Below are positions 6,852 to 15,669 of a stretch of DNA of 17,702 nt, in pieces. Source of the DNA: CAVQBP01 sp964448105. Lineage in GTDB: Bacteria; Bacteroidota; Ignavibacteria; Ignavibacteriales; Ignavibacteriaceae. The notes below the pieces were generated by a model, which was not told the DNA's origin, did no database searches, and saw only the letters and a list, made by a program, of their open reading frames with translations. Made by a program: the position numbers and the translations under genes. Each line of letters starts with the position of its first letter. The stretch's first letter is position 1. The stretch is taken from contig CAYUVK010000109.1 in NCBI GenBank assembly GCA_964448105.1, positions 1 to 17,702 of the forward strand, given 5' to 3'.

Positions 6852-6882
6852 TTATAAATATCAAATTTACTGCCATTTATAA
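6852..6882. promoter_or_regulatory. Inverted repeat upstream of the MerR-type gene, possible operator
   Basis: TTATAAAT (6852-6859) and ATTTATAA (6875-6882) form a perfect 8-bp dyad around a 15-nt spacer, 23-53 bp upstream of the regulator start. MerR proteins bind dyads within promoter spacers, so position and symmetry suit autoregulation. The arms are pure A/T and may occur by chance in this DNA. Confidence 0.35.
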
Positions 6883-6978
6883 CTCTTTAAAATTTGTTTA
6901 ATTTCATATCTTTTCAAAAGTTAGGTTTTCACTATCAAGAATTAATTGTTATGTTTCTTTTTTAAGAGAATTAGAATA

Positions 6979-7452
6979 TTGAACTCAAAAAGTTATTTAG
7001 TTGGAGTTATTTCAGATACACATGGATTGCTTCGACCTGAAGTTGACAAATATTTAGAAGGAAGCGATGTTATTGTTCATGCAGGTGATATTGGAAGTGT
7101 TGAGATAATCAGCAAGTTAAAAAAGATAGCACCTGTTAAAGCAATCCGCGGAAATGTTGATAAAGAAAAATGGTTTGATGAATTTCCCGAAACATTAGAA
7201 TTTATGGTTGGAGATAAGAAAATTTTTGTAATACATAATATTAAAGAGATAGATTTTAATCTCAAGGAAAAGAAATTTGATATTATAATTAACGGTCATT
7301 CACATAAACCAGTGATAAAAAAAGAAAATGGAGTTTTGTATTTAAATCCGGGAAGTGCATGTAAAAGAAGATTTAATTTACCTGTTTCAATTGCAAAACT
7401 TCTTATTATGGGAGATAAAATATCAGCAAAAATAATTGAATTAAAAGTTTAA
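6979..7452 (+). CDS. YfcE/MJ0936-family metallophosphoesterase
   Basis: The protein has the calcineurin-like phosphoesterase motifs in order: GVISDTHG (Dx H metal ligands), VHAGDIGS (GD), IRGNVD (GNxD), VIHN and NGHSHKP (GHxH). At about 157 residues from a TTG at 6979 it matches the compact YfcE family, whose members hydrolyse phosphodiesters in a Mn2+-dependent manner; the physiological substrate is generally not known. The longer reading from a TTG at 6946 adds MLCFFFKRIRI, which does not look like family N-termini, whereas 6979 starts a few residues before the first beta strand and has an AAGAGA upstream. It lies divergent from the cytochrome operon and 29 bp before the glycosyltransferase gene, with which it may be co-transcribed. 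Confidence 0.85.
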   Translation: MNSKSYLVGVISDTHGLLRPEVDKYLEGSDVIVHAGDIGSVEIISKLKKIAPVKAIRGNVDKEKWFDEFPETLEFMVGDKKIFVIHNIKEIDFNLKEKKFDIIINGHSHKPVIKKENGVLYLNPGSACKRRFNLPVSIAKLLIMGDKISAKIIELKV

Positions 7453-7481
7453 ATATCATTATATGTGTTAATAAAATTCCA

Positions 7482-8966
7482 ATGATTAAATTTTTTATTA
7501 AAGATAATGACAAGCATTTTTTATGGAAAGTAATTTTTCCAAGCTTGATAATTGCCGCTTTAATTCAAATTCTCCTTTATTTAAAAGGATACTATTCATT
7601 TTCAGGAGATGAAAGTGGCAGAACATTATTGGCTTATTCATGGTTAATAGGCAGAATGCCCAAAGGTGAACCATGGCTTCCTTTTCACACAATTCTAAAT
7701 GGAATTTTTCTAAAATATTTTTTAAATCTTTTCTGGGTGCCAAGAATAATTGGTTCAATTTTCGGACTACTTTCCATTTCTGCAATTATTTGGTTTTCAC
7801 ATATTCTAATTAAAGAAAAACTAGTAACAATTATATCTGCAATTCTTGCAGTCTTCTTTCCGCCATTCGTAATTTTAAGAGCAGTTCCATTGAGTGAAGT
7901 TATGTATTTTTTCTTCGTCATTAGCGGTTCGGCATTTCTACTTAAGTGGATTGAATTTAAGGGAACTAAGTATATAATATTTACTGTTATATTATTTGGA
8001 TTTGCGAGTTCTGTAAGATATGAGGGATGGATATTCTCCGGTTGCATTATAATTTATTTGTCTGTAGAATATTATATGAACAGAGAGCCAAAGATTAGTA
8101 TATTATTAATTTCGGCATTTGTATTATTAGCTTTTCCTGTTTTTTGGATTTTAAAGAATGCATACGATACAGGGAATCCCTTGGAATTTATTATATCTAG
8201 TTCCGAGAGATATCAATTACACTTTGGCTTTTCTATTATTCCAATGCTGAAATATAATTTAGGTACACAATTTATTTATCAAAATATCCTTTATTTAAAT
8301 TTTGCCGGTTTAATATCATTAGCATTTTATTTATTAACTGATAAAAAATTCAGAAGATGGAGTATAACATTTTTCTTATCTTTTATTTTTCTTGCGATAT
8401 TATCGATTTTAGGATTAGCAATGCCGAGCCATGCCTATTGGAGAATACCTTTAATCTGGAATATTTTACTTATACCGTTTACTGCACATTTTATTATAAA
8501 ATTTTCATTGTTCCTATCTGAATTATTTAATAAAAATAAGAAGATTGTCTTAACAACAATTATTTCTGTTATAATGATTTATTTCTCTTTTCAAGTTAGA
8601 AGAATAATAACATTTTCTTATTTTTCTCCTGATGATATTTCTGCCGGGAATTTTTTAAAAGAGCATGTGATCAAGGAAGGAAGTGATAATAAAATTTTAT
8701 TAGATACATCAGATTGGAATTATGCGAATGTTATGGTAGCTTCTAATTACCCCCAGAGTTTTATCATAAATGCTAAGAAAGACCCGGCTTTTCCGTCAGA
8801 TCAAATTATCAGGGTAGGGGAAAAAATAAATATAGATTATTTAGCAAACATGAAAATACATTATTTACTTTTCGAAGAGTCGCATCTTAAAGGATTTATT
8901 GATAAAAATCCAAATTTTGTAAAAATAAAAAAATTCGAAGACTGGGAACTATACAAGCTCAAATAA
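7482..8966 (+). CDS. GT-C fold membrane glycosyltransferase (ArnT/PMT, GT39-like)
   Basis: This 494-residue polytopic protein has about ten hydrophobic helices, followed by a soluble C-terminal region from about residue 385 that should face the periplasm. The first extracytoplasmic loop carries the acidic pair D43-E44 in SGDESGRTLL, the position of the catalytic or metal-binding acidic residues in GT-C enzymes that use lipid-phosphate sugar donors. RAVPLSEVMYFFF and ASSVRYEGW also resemble this superfamily. It probably transfers a sugar from a polyprenyl-phosphate donor to a lipid, glycan or protein outside the cytoplasmic membrane; donor and acceptor cannot be told. The ATG start lies directly before a short polar N-terminus and the first helix. 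The gene is followed after 19 bp by the DUF697 gene on the same strand. Confidence 0.8.
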   Translation: MIKFFIKDNDKHFLWKVIFPSLIIAALIQILLYLKGYYSFSGDESGRTLLAYSWLIGRMPKGEPWLPFHTILNGIFLKYFLNLFWVPRIIGSIFGLLSISAIIWFSHILIKEKLVTIISAILAVFFPPFVILRAVPLSEVMYFFFVISGSAFLLKWIEFKGTKYIIFTVILFGFASSVRYEGWIFSGCIIIYLSVEYYMNREPKISILLISAFVLLAFPVFWILKNAYDTGNPLEFIISSSERYQLHFGFSIIPMLKYNLGTQFIYQNILYLNFAGLISLAFYLLTDKKFRRWSITFFLSFIFLAILSILGLAMPSHAYWRIPLIWNILLIPFTAHFIIKFSLFLSELFNKNKKIVLTTIISVIMIYFSFQVRRIITFSYFSPDDISAGNFLKEHVIKEGSDNKILLDTSDWNYANVMVASNYPQSFIINAKKDPAFPSDQIIRVGEKINIDYLANMKIHYLLFEESHLKGFIDKNPNFVKIKKFEDWELYKLK

Positions 8967-8985
8967 AATTTTCATATATTATCTT

Positions 8986-9930
8986 ATGAATATCATTAAA
9001 AAAATTCTTTTCTTCTTTTCTTTATTTCTTCTTTATTTAATTTTTAAAGAATTTGTTGAACTGTATAACCTCTCGAAATCCATAGATCCATATTTTGCAT
9101 ATGCAGTTTTAATTATTCTTACAGCCTTTATTTTTTATTTTGCAATTATTCCTGTCTACCAAATTTTCAGGATGCCGAAAAATTATGCCCCGGTTAAAAA
9201 TAAGAATGAAATACCTGAACTTCTAGAAAAGAGAATAAATAACTTTAAGAAGAATAAATTCTTATTAAAATCCAATTTTGATTTTAGTGAAATCACTTAT
9301 GATGAAGATGGTCATAAAAAAATCATTTCATTTCTTGAAAAGGAAAGTGATAGAATAAGAAAGAAATATATATCGAGACTTTTTTACAGTACAAGTATTT
9401 CTCAAAATGGATTTATAGATGCTATATTAATTTTATCTTCAAGTGTAAATCTTATTAAAGAAATATTTATACTTTACCAGGGAAGAGTAACAAACCGTGA
9501 TTTGTTTACAATAGCAAAGAAAGTATATTACTCCATAGCAATCGGTGGTTCGGAAGGTGTTGAGTATGCAACCGATGAAATATTTTCCAAGTTAAGTACC
9601 GAAGGGATGAAAAGCATACCTTTTGCTAATAAAATACTAAGTTCATTAGCGGATGGTTATGTAAATGCAGCACTCTTAACCCATGTTTCTTTAATAACTG
9701 AAAACTATTGTAAATATGTTTACATAGAATCCGACAGGGATCTTTATCCATCATCAAAATTTATAATATCAACGACCCGGTTTGTAACCTCAGATATTTT
9801 AACACTGATTAATAAAAGATTGTTAAAAACTCCAAAAGAAAAATTAGAGAATATTTTTAAGAAGACCCCCAATCCCCTTGCATTTATCCTTGGTAAGAAC
9901 AAACCTGAAATTAAAGAAGAAAAATTATGA
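8986..9930 (+). CDS. DUF697 (YcjF-like) membrane protein
   Basis: The 314-residue protein starts with two hydrophobic helices (about 5-24 and 37-60), followed by a charged linker. A domain with the DUF697/YcjF signature follows: STSISQNGFIDAILILSSSVNLIKEIFILYQGRVTNRD, at about 138-178. The next part (IAIGGSEGVEY, FANKILSSLADGYVNAALLTHV) matches the hydrophobic, glycine-rich second half of such domains. DUF697 proteins often accompany YcjX-type or Era-like GTPases, but no GTPase gene is seen in this window. Function is unknown. It probably shares a transcript with the glycosyltransferase gene upstream. Its 3' end faces dlgD across a 58-bp gap in which I see no clear hairpin. Confidence 0.75.
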   Translation: MNIIKKILFFFSLFLLYLIFKEFVELYNLSKSIDPYFAYAVLIILTAFIFYFAIIPVYQIFRMPKNYAPVKNKNEIPELLEKRINNFKKNKFLLKSNFDFSEITYDEDGHKKIISFLEKESDRIRKKYISRLFYSTSISQNGFIDAILILSSSVNLIKEIFILYQGRVTNRDLFTIAKKVYYSIAIGGSEGVEYATDEIFSKLSTEGMKSIPFANKILSSLADGYVNAALLTHVSLITENYCKYVYIESDRDLYPSSKFIISTTRFVTSDILTLINKRLLKTPKEKLENIFKKTPNPLAFILGKNKPEIKEEKL

Positions 9931-9988
9931 TGATTAAAAAGGATAAAATGTAAATTTTCTTAATATAAATCTAAAAAATAACTTGTGA

Positions 9989-10987
9989 CTATAGTTCTTT
10001 TACCTTCAGAAAAATTTTATCATCCACTTCAATCCCTTCTTTAATATTTTTCTTTTTATTATTTAGAACTTGTTCACCAGGATAATATATATTTGTCGTT
10101 TTGTCTATTACTTCTGCAGATTTAAAATAAGATACTATTTCATTTATAAGTTCATCATTTTCTAATTCATTTGAAAAGAGATTTGGATTAATAACAATAA
10201 AGACCTGCGAAGGTCCTTTCTCACCTTCTGATTCTGATAAATCTTTTGTAGCTCTTCCACCGGATAATAGCGCGGCAATTATATCTAATGCAAGGGATAA
10301 ACTTGCTCCTTTCCAATAACCTATGGGGAGAGGTCTTTGTGAAGCTATAATTTTCGCCGGATCGTCGGTTAAATTGCCTTCATTATCAAAACCACCGGGA
10401 TATGGTAATTTTTTTTCTTCTCCTTCAAAGTTTAACATTTTGCCGTATGAAAATTGCGACATGGCCATATCAAGGACGACATTTCCTCCTTTTCTAGGTA
10501 TTGCAATAACTAAAGGATTGTTCCCGGATTTTGGTTCTTTGGCTCCCCATGGCGGTAAGTTTGGAATTGTATTAGTCCAGCAAATTAAAATGAAACCTTT
10601 ATCTGCAGTATGCCGGCCAAAGTAACCGGGTCTCATCCAGTGATTTGAATTTTTAAGTGCCACACATCCGATTCCATACTGCTTGGCAAGTTCAATTCCG
10701 CGATCAGTCATTTTTAATGCATTAAGCGGACCTGCACCATAATTGCCATCCCATCTTTCAAACGCTCCGAAGGAATGAGTTTGAGAAGGATTTGTATCTA
10801 CTTTTACTGATCCATTTTCTATACATTGTATAAAGAAAGGAAATCTGTTAATACCGTGTGATTCTACACCTGCAAAAGTATTGTCTGTAAAGATTTCTGC
10901 TAAAATCTCGGAATTATTATCGGAAAAATAGTATTTAATTAATTTGGTTTTAAATAAATCTTTTAATTCATCAAATAATAATTTCAA
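9989..10987 (-). CDS. dlgD: 2,3-diketo-L-gulonate reductase (YiaK/DlgD, malate/lactate dehydrogenase type 2 family)
   Basis: The 332-residue protein belongs to the Ldh_2 family of NAD(P)H oxidoreductases and resembles E. coli YiaK/DlgD along its length. Shared stretches include GVESHGINRFPFFIQ with the catalytic histidine at position 44, NHWMRPGYFGR, ICWTNTIPNLPPWGAKE, the QFSYGKM region, and IGYWKGASLSLALDIIAALLSGG. E. coli DlgD reduces 2,3-diketo-L-gulonate to 3-dehydro-L-gulonate in ascorbate/ulosonate catabolism. The start is TTG at 10987, inferred because His44 then falls exactly where it does in the E. coli enzyme. TTGA overlaps the carB stop codon, so translation is probably coupled to carB. 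No other ulosonate pathway gene is nearby, so the actual substrate may be a related 2-keto acid. Confidence 0.88.
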   Translation of the reverse strand: MKLLFDELKDLFKTKLIKYYFSDNNSEILAEIFTDNTFAGVESHGINRFPFFIQCIENGSVKVDTNPSQTHSFGAFERWDGNYGAGPLNALKMTDRGIELAKQYGIGCVALKNSNHWMRPGYFGRHTADKGFILICWTNTIPNLPPWGAKEPKSGNNPLVIAIPRKGGNVVLDMAMSQFSYGKMLNFEGEEKKLPYPGGFDNEGNLTDDPAKIIASQRPLPIGYWKGASLSLALDIIAALLSGGRATKDLSESEGEKGPSQVFIVINPNLFSNELENDELINEIVSYFKSAEVIDKTTNIYYPGEQVLNNKKKNIKEGIEVDDKIFLKVKEL

Positions 10988-13900
10988 TTATACTCATCCC
11001 AGCTTTTTACTAAAAGGTCGGAAGGGGAATATTTTTTTATAGATTTAATAAACCGTTTGGCAAATTGAGTATTAGTTAGAACCGGAATATTTAAATCAAT
11101 TGCTTTCCGTCTAACAATGTAATCACTGTCAAGTTCAACTTTTTCAGTAGTCTTTGGAATATTGATTACAAGATCAATCTTCCCATCATTAAGATAAGTT
11201 AAAATACTCGGTTCAATGTTATCAAAAGGTCGATGTAATTCTTCAACATCAATACCGTTTTCTTTATAAAAATCTGCAGTCCCTTTTGTCCCATAAAATT
11301 TTAAACCCATATTTTTTAGGATGTGGATTTCATCAAGAATTTCTGCTTTTTGTTTTAAAGTTCCGGTAGAAAGCATAACTCCCTTTTTTGGTATTTTATG
11401 TCCTGTAGAAAGTAAACTTTTTAGAAATGCTTCATTAAAGTCATCGCCGAGACAAGCAACTTCTCCTGTCGATGACATCTCAACTCCTGTAACCGGATCA
11501 GATCCTCTTAATCTTGTGAAAGAAAATTGAGAGGCTTTTACTCCAACATAATCAAGATCAAAAGATGATTTATCAATTTTAGGTACTTTTTCTCCGAGCA
11601 TTAACTTGGTAGCAATTTCTATAAAATTAATTTTTAATGTCTTAGAAACAAACGGGAAACTTCTCGAGGCTCTTAGGTTACATTCAATAACTTTAACGTC
11701 ATTGTCTTTTGCAATAAATTGAATATTAAACGGACCTGTAATTTCAAGCTCCCTTGCAATTTGTTTTGTAATCATTTTAACTCTCCTCATAGTCTCAAGA
11801 TAAGTACGTTGAGGAGGAAGAACGATGGTTGCATCTCCCGAATGAACACCGGCATTTTCAACATGCTCGGCAATTGCATAACAAAATAAATTTCCTTCAT
11901 TTGCAACTGCATCGACTTCTATTTCCCTGGCATCCGTAATAAACTTACTTATTACAACAGGGTGCTCCCTGTTAATGTTAGTTGCTTTCTTTAGATAAAG
12001 ATCAAGTTCATCTTCGGTAAGAACAATACTCATTGCTGCACCGCTTAATACATAACTCGGTCTAATTAAAACCGGGTATTGAACTTTACGTGCAAATTCT
12101 TTTGCTTCATCTAAGCTTTTTAGTTCTTTCCATTCAGGTTGATCTACTTCTATTTTATCAAGGATTTGAGAAAACTTATGTCTATTTTCAGCATTGTCTA
12201 TTTGAATGGGCGAAGTACCTAAAATTTTTAATCCGGAAGTATGCAGCTTCATTGCCAGGTTATTTGGTACTTGTCCACCCATTGAAATAATAATTCCATC
12301 CGGATTTTCTTTATCATAAATATCAAGTACTCGCTCGAAAGTAAGCTGTTCAAAATAAAGCTTATCACATATATCATAATCGGTACTGACTGTTTCGGGA
12401 TTACAATTAATCATTATCGTTTTTTTATCAATTTTATTTAAAGCCATTACGGCATTAACGCAGCACCAGTCAAATTCAACAGATGAACCGATCCGGTAAG
12501 CTCCACCACCCAATACAATAATCTGGTTACTTTCTCCGAGTGGAATATCATCTTCATTTCCGTGATAAGTTAAATAAAGATAATTTGTTTGTGCCGGGTA
12601 TTCAGCTGCTAAAGTATCAATTTGTTTAACAACTGGGATTACATTCAACTCTTTTCTATATTCTCTAACTCCAAGTTCCGAAGAACCTGTTAAGCGGCTG
12701 ATCTGGAGATCCGAAAAACCATTCATTTTAGCTTCTTTCATAAGCTCTTTTGAAACATCGTAAAGCATTAAACCTTTTAACCTTTTTTCAGTTTCAACAA
12801 TATTCTTCATCTTATAAAGAAACCATTTTGTAATTTTGGTTAATTCATAAATTTTATCAATTGAATAACCACATTGCAGAGCATGTGCTATTGCCAATAT
12901 TCTTTTATCAGTAGGTTCAGATAATTCTTTTTCCAAATCCTGGAAAGAAAGATCATTCCCAACAAAGCCAACCATACCGACGTCCAGCATCCTAATTGCT
13001 TTTTGTAGAACCTCTTCAAACGATCTCCCTAAAGACATAACCTCACCAACCGATTTCATTTCGGAACCTAGCTGGGTACTAACCTGCTGGAATTTTTGTA
13101 AATCCCATCTTGGAAATTTTAAAGCAACATAATCGAGAGCGGGTTCAAAGCATGCAGAGGTTTCACGGGTAATTATATTTTCAACTTCATTTAAAGCATA
13201 ACCGAGAGCAAGTTTAGTAGCTAAAAATGCTAGTGGATATCCCGTGGCTTTAGAGGCAAGAGCAGAGCTTCTGCTTAACCTTGCATTTACTTCAATAATC
13301 CTGTAATCATCAGAGTTAGGATCTAATGCATATTGAATATTACATTCGCCGATAACCCCGAGATGCCGGATTAGTTTTATTCCAATTGAACGCAGCTTAA
13401 AATTTTCTTTAGCAGAAAGAGTCTGCACTGGCGCTATAACTACACTATCACCTGTATGGATTCCCATCGGATCAACATTTTCCATCGAACAGATAGTGAT
13501 GCAGTTATTATATCGATCTCTTATGATTTCATACTCAACTTCTTTCCAACCGCGCAATGATTCTTCAATTAAAATCTGATTTGTAAATGAAAAAGCTTTC
13601 CTTGCTTTATCAAGAAGCTCAGCTTTATTGTTTACAATCCCTGAACCCAATCCTCCAAGTGCATAAGCAATTCTTACCATAACAGGGTAGCCTATTTTTT
13701 CCGCGGCTTCAACAGCTTCATCAACATTTTTTGCGGTTTGACTGGTTGCAACTTTTAAACCGATTTCAGTTACTTTGTTTGCAAATCTTAACCTGTCCTC
13801 GGTATCCTGAATTGCTTCAACAGGAGTCCCGAGAACTTTGATATTATATTTATGTAAAATTCCTTTTTCATAAAGCTCGACACCAACATTAAGTGCGGTT

Positions 13901-14178
13901 TGTCCGCCAAACTGAAGGAGTATACTATCCGGAAATTCCTTCTGAATAATTTTCTCAACGAATTCAGTTTTAATCGGCAGGAAGTAAACTTTGTCGGCAA
14001 AATTTTCGGAAGTCTGGATAGTGGCAATATTGGGATTAACCAAAATTGAAGTTATTCCGTCTTCCTTTAATGCTTTGATTGCCTGACTGCCGGAATAATC
14101 AAATTCGCCGGCCTGTCCAATTTGAAGTGCCCCTGAGCCAAGAATTAAAACTTTTTTTGCTTTTCCTTTTTTAATCAT
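10984..14178 (-). CDS. carB: Carbamoyl-phosphate synthase large subunit
   Basis: This full-length protein of 1064 residues makes carbamoyl phosphate from ammonia, bicarbonate and two ATP, feeding pyrimidine and arginine synthesis. The two homologous halves are clear. The first starts with KVLILGSGALQIGQAGEFDYSGSQA and holds ATP-grasp motifs such as YPVMVRIAYALGGLGSG and IIEVNARLSRSSALASK. The second starts with QIIVLGGGAYRIGSSVEFDWC and holds YPVLIRPSYVLSGAAM and VIECNLRASRSFPFVSK. The last roughly 130 residues (KGVMLSTGTLKQKAEIL through KSWDEYN) form the MGS-like allosteric domain. The ATG is preceded by GAGGG inside the end of carA, and the two genes overlap by 8 bp, so translation is probably coupled. 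No truncation or frameshift is visible. Confidence 0.97.
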   Translation of the reverse strand: MIKKGKAKKVLILGSGALQIGQAGEFDYSGSQAIKALKEDGITSILVNPNIATIQTSENFADKVYFLPIKTEFVEKIIQKEFPDSILLQFGGQTALNVGVELYEKGILHKYNIKVLGTPVEAIQDTEDRLRFANKVTEIGLKVATSQTAKNVDEAVEAAEKIGYPVMVRIAYALGGLGSGIVNNKAELLDKARKAFSFTNQILIEESLRGWKEVEYEIIRDRYNNCITICSMENVDPMGIHTGDSVVIAPVQTLSAKENFKLRSIGIKLIRHLGVIGECNIQYALDPNSDDYRIIEVNARLSRSSALASKATGYPLAFLATKLALGYALNEVENIITRETSACFEPALDYVALKFPRWDLQKFQQVSTQLGSEMKSVGEVMSLGRSFEEVLQKAIRMLDVGMVGFVGNDLSFQDLEKELSEPTDKRILAIAHALQCGYSIDKIYELTKITKWFLYKMKNIVETEKRLKGLMLYDVSKELMKEAKMNGFSDLQISRLTGSSELGVREYRKELNVIPVVKQIDTLAAEYPAQTNYLYLTYHGNEDDIPLGESNQIIVLGGGAYRIGSSVEFDWCCVNAVMALNKIDKKTIMINCNPETVSTDYDICDKLYFEQLTFERVLDIYDKENPDGIIISMGGQVPNNLAMKLHTSGLKILGTSPIQIDNAENRHKFSQILDKIEVDQPEWKELKSLDEAKEFARKVQYPVLIRPSYVLSGAAMSIVLTEDELDLYLKKATNINREHPVVISKFITDAREIEVDAVANEGNLFCYAIAEHVENAGVHSGDATIVLPPQRTYLETMRRVKMITKQIARELEITGPFNIQFIAKDNDVKVIECNLRASRSFPFVSKTLKINFIEIATKLMLGEKVPKIDKSSFDLDYVGVKASQFSFTRLRGSDPVTGVEMSSTGEVACLGDDFNEAFLKSLLSTGHKIPKKGVMLSTGTLKQKAEILDEIHILKNMGLKFYGTKGTADFYKENGIDVEELHRPFDNIEPSILTYLNDGKIDLVINIPKTTEKVELDSDYIVRRKAIDLNIPVLTNTQFAKRFIKSIKKYSPSDLLVKSWDEYN

Positions 14179-15250
14179 TTACAGCCCTCACAAACATATC
14201 AAAAATAAATTCGCTGTCGTCCGGTCCTGGTGAAGCTTCTGGATGAAATTGTGCACCGAAAAATGGTTTTGCAATATGTATTAAACCCTCATTTGTTCCA
14301 TCATTATCATTTGTGAACCACTCGCGCCAATCTTCGGGTAGAGTCTCACTATCAATTGCATAACCATGGTTTTGAGAAGTTATGTAACATCTTTTAGTTC
14401 CCGTTTCATTTGCTGGTTGATTGTGACTTCTATGACCATATTTTAATTTATATGTATTTGCCCCGGCTGCTAATGCTAATATCTGACAACCAAGGCAGAT
14501 CCCTAAAATTGGAATATGTTTTTCCATTGCACGTTTAGCATTTTCAATGGTAGTTTTACATATTTTCGGATCACCAGGACCATTTGAAATAACAATTCCA
14601 TCAGCTTTTTCTTTTGAAAAATCAAAATCATATGGAACTCTTAATACTGAAATATTTCTGCCCAGAAATGCTTTAATAATATTGTTTTTAGTTCCGCAAT
14701 CGACTAAAATAATTTTTTTGCCGTTACGGTTATATTCAACCGGATCTTTAACGCTAACTTCACCAACAAGATCAAGCTTATTTATATCCTGAAATTCTAT
14801 TTCCTCATCTTGATCTACAATTAATTTCCCAAGCATTGTTCCTTTTTCCCGCAATCTCCTTGTAAGCATTCGAGTATCTATGCCATAAATTCCCGGAATT
14901 TTCTGTTCATACATCCAATCTGATAAAGATCTTTTCCCGTTCCAATGAGAATATTCAAAAGAATAATCGGAAATTATTAGTGCCCTGCAATGTATTTCAT
15001 TAGATTCAAAATATTTATAAAGACCATCTTCTTTTTCATAATCCGGTACACCGTAGTTACCTATTAAAGGATAAGTACACACTAAGATTTGCCCTCTATA
15101 GGACGGGTCTGTCATAGTTTCCGGATATCCAACCATCCCTGTATTAAAAACGACTTCACCGTTTGTGTTTTTAGGATAACCGAAAAAATTCCCGGTATAT
15201 TCAGTTCCATCTTCCAAAACTAATTTTGCAATTTTTTTGCTGCCGAACAT
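14171..15250 (-). CDS. carA: Carbamoyl-phosphate synthase small subunit (glutaminase)
   Basis: The 359-residue protein hydrolyses glutamine and channels ammonia to CarB. The N-terminal CPSase small domain is recognisable from LEDGTEYTGNFFG, VVFNTGMVGYPETMTDPSY and IYGIDTRMLTRRLREKG. The C-terminal class I glutamine amidotransferase domain has ISNGPGDP (221-228), the nucleophilic elbow GICLGCQ with C252, and QFHPEASPGP with the H336/E338 dyad, so the full catalytic triad is present. The ATG is preceded by AAGGA about 7 nt upstream. It is the first gene of the carA-carB-dlgD transcript. Its upstream region carries terminator-like hairpins that could mediate attenuation. Confidence 0.97.
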   Translation of the reverse strand: MFGSKKIAKLVLEDGTEYTGNFFGYPKNTNGEVVFNTGMVGYPETMTDPSYRGQILVCTYPLIGNYGVPDYEKEDGLYKYFESNEIHCRALIISDYSFEYSHWNGKRSLSDWMYEQKIPGIYGIDTRMLTRRLREKGTMLGKLIVDQDEEIEFQDINKLDLVGEVSVKDPVEYNRNGKKIILVDCGTKNNIIKAFLGRNISVLRVPYDFDFSKEKADGIVISNGPGDPKICKTTIENAKRAMEKHIPILGICLGCQILALAAGANTYKLKYGHRSHNQPANETGTKRCYITSQNHGYAIDSETLPEDWREWFTNDNDGTNEGLIHIAKPFFGAQFHPEASPGPDDSEFIFDMFVRAVND

Positions 15251-15284
15251 TTTTATTCCTTCTATATTCTAAATTCTAATTTTC

Positions 15285-15311
15285 AAAAAAATAGCCACTC
15301 ATTGAGTGGCT
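15285..15311 (-). terminator. Terminator-like hairpin in the carA leader
   Basis: AGCCACTC (15293-15300) and GAGTGGCT (15304-15311) form a perfect 8-bp stem with a 3-nt loop. On the minus strand it is followed by TATTTTTTT, a textbook intrinsic terminator shape. It sits about 35 bp upstream of the carA start and is oriented to stop transcription into carA, because the upstream neighbour is divergent. That suggests an attenuator rather than an operon end. Confidence 0.6.
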
Positions 15312-15438
15312 GTAATTTATAGTCGCTTAAAAAAACCCGTTATGATTTTGAAAATTTTTTCTTTTTCTATCAATTACTTTTCAAATTTTTAATTTTCTAA
15401 TATAGCGCAAAGTGAATTTACATACAACGATAATTATT

Positions 15439-15457
15439 AAAAAAATAGCCTGCTATT
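15439..15457 (-). terminator. Second, weaker terminator-like hairpin upstream of carA
   Basis: AATAG/CTATT can pair as a 5-bp stem with a CCTG loop, and on the minus strand it runs into seven Ts. It shares the GGCTATTTTTTT end with the stronger hairpin about 150 bp nearer carA. The stem is short, so this is weak support on its own. Confidence 0.3.
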
Positions 15458-15669
15458 ATTTTCGTCACTGATTTTTTATGAAAAAAATTTGAACTTTTTT
15501 ATTTATGGATTAATAATAAAAAAAATGATGACAAATGACTTTCATTTTAATTTGAAAAAATATATATAGCTTTAACAAAATATTTTTATAATAATTGTTC
15601 AAATAGATGATCAATTTGTTGTTGTTAATTAACCTTCATTTAATTCCTCTCATTTTGTAACCGAATAAT

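Larger units (their letters stand above)
15251..15669. other. Divergent intergenic region between carA and the PIN-PhoH gene
   Basis: These 419 bp are very AT-rich and contain no convincing ORF. The carA-proximal part has two hairpins whose minus-strand 3' sides both read GGCTATTTTTTT; they are listed separately. The PhoH-proximal part contains a TATAAT at 15587-15592 but no well-spaced -35 match. I see no PyrR-type binding consensus, tRNA or known riboswitch. Confidence 0.6.

Noticed and set aside
15421..15471. A possible GTG-started leader peptide upstream of carA on the minus strand
   Set aside because: No ribosome site, no regulatory codon run (for example arginine repeats), and it depends on a GTG start in AT-rich DNA.
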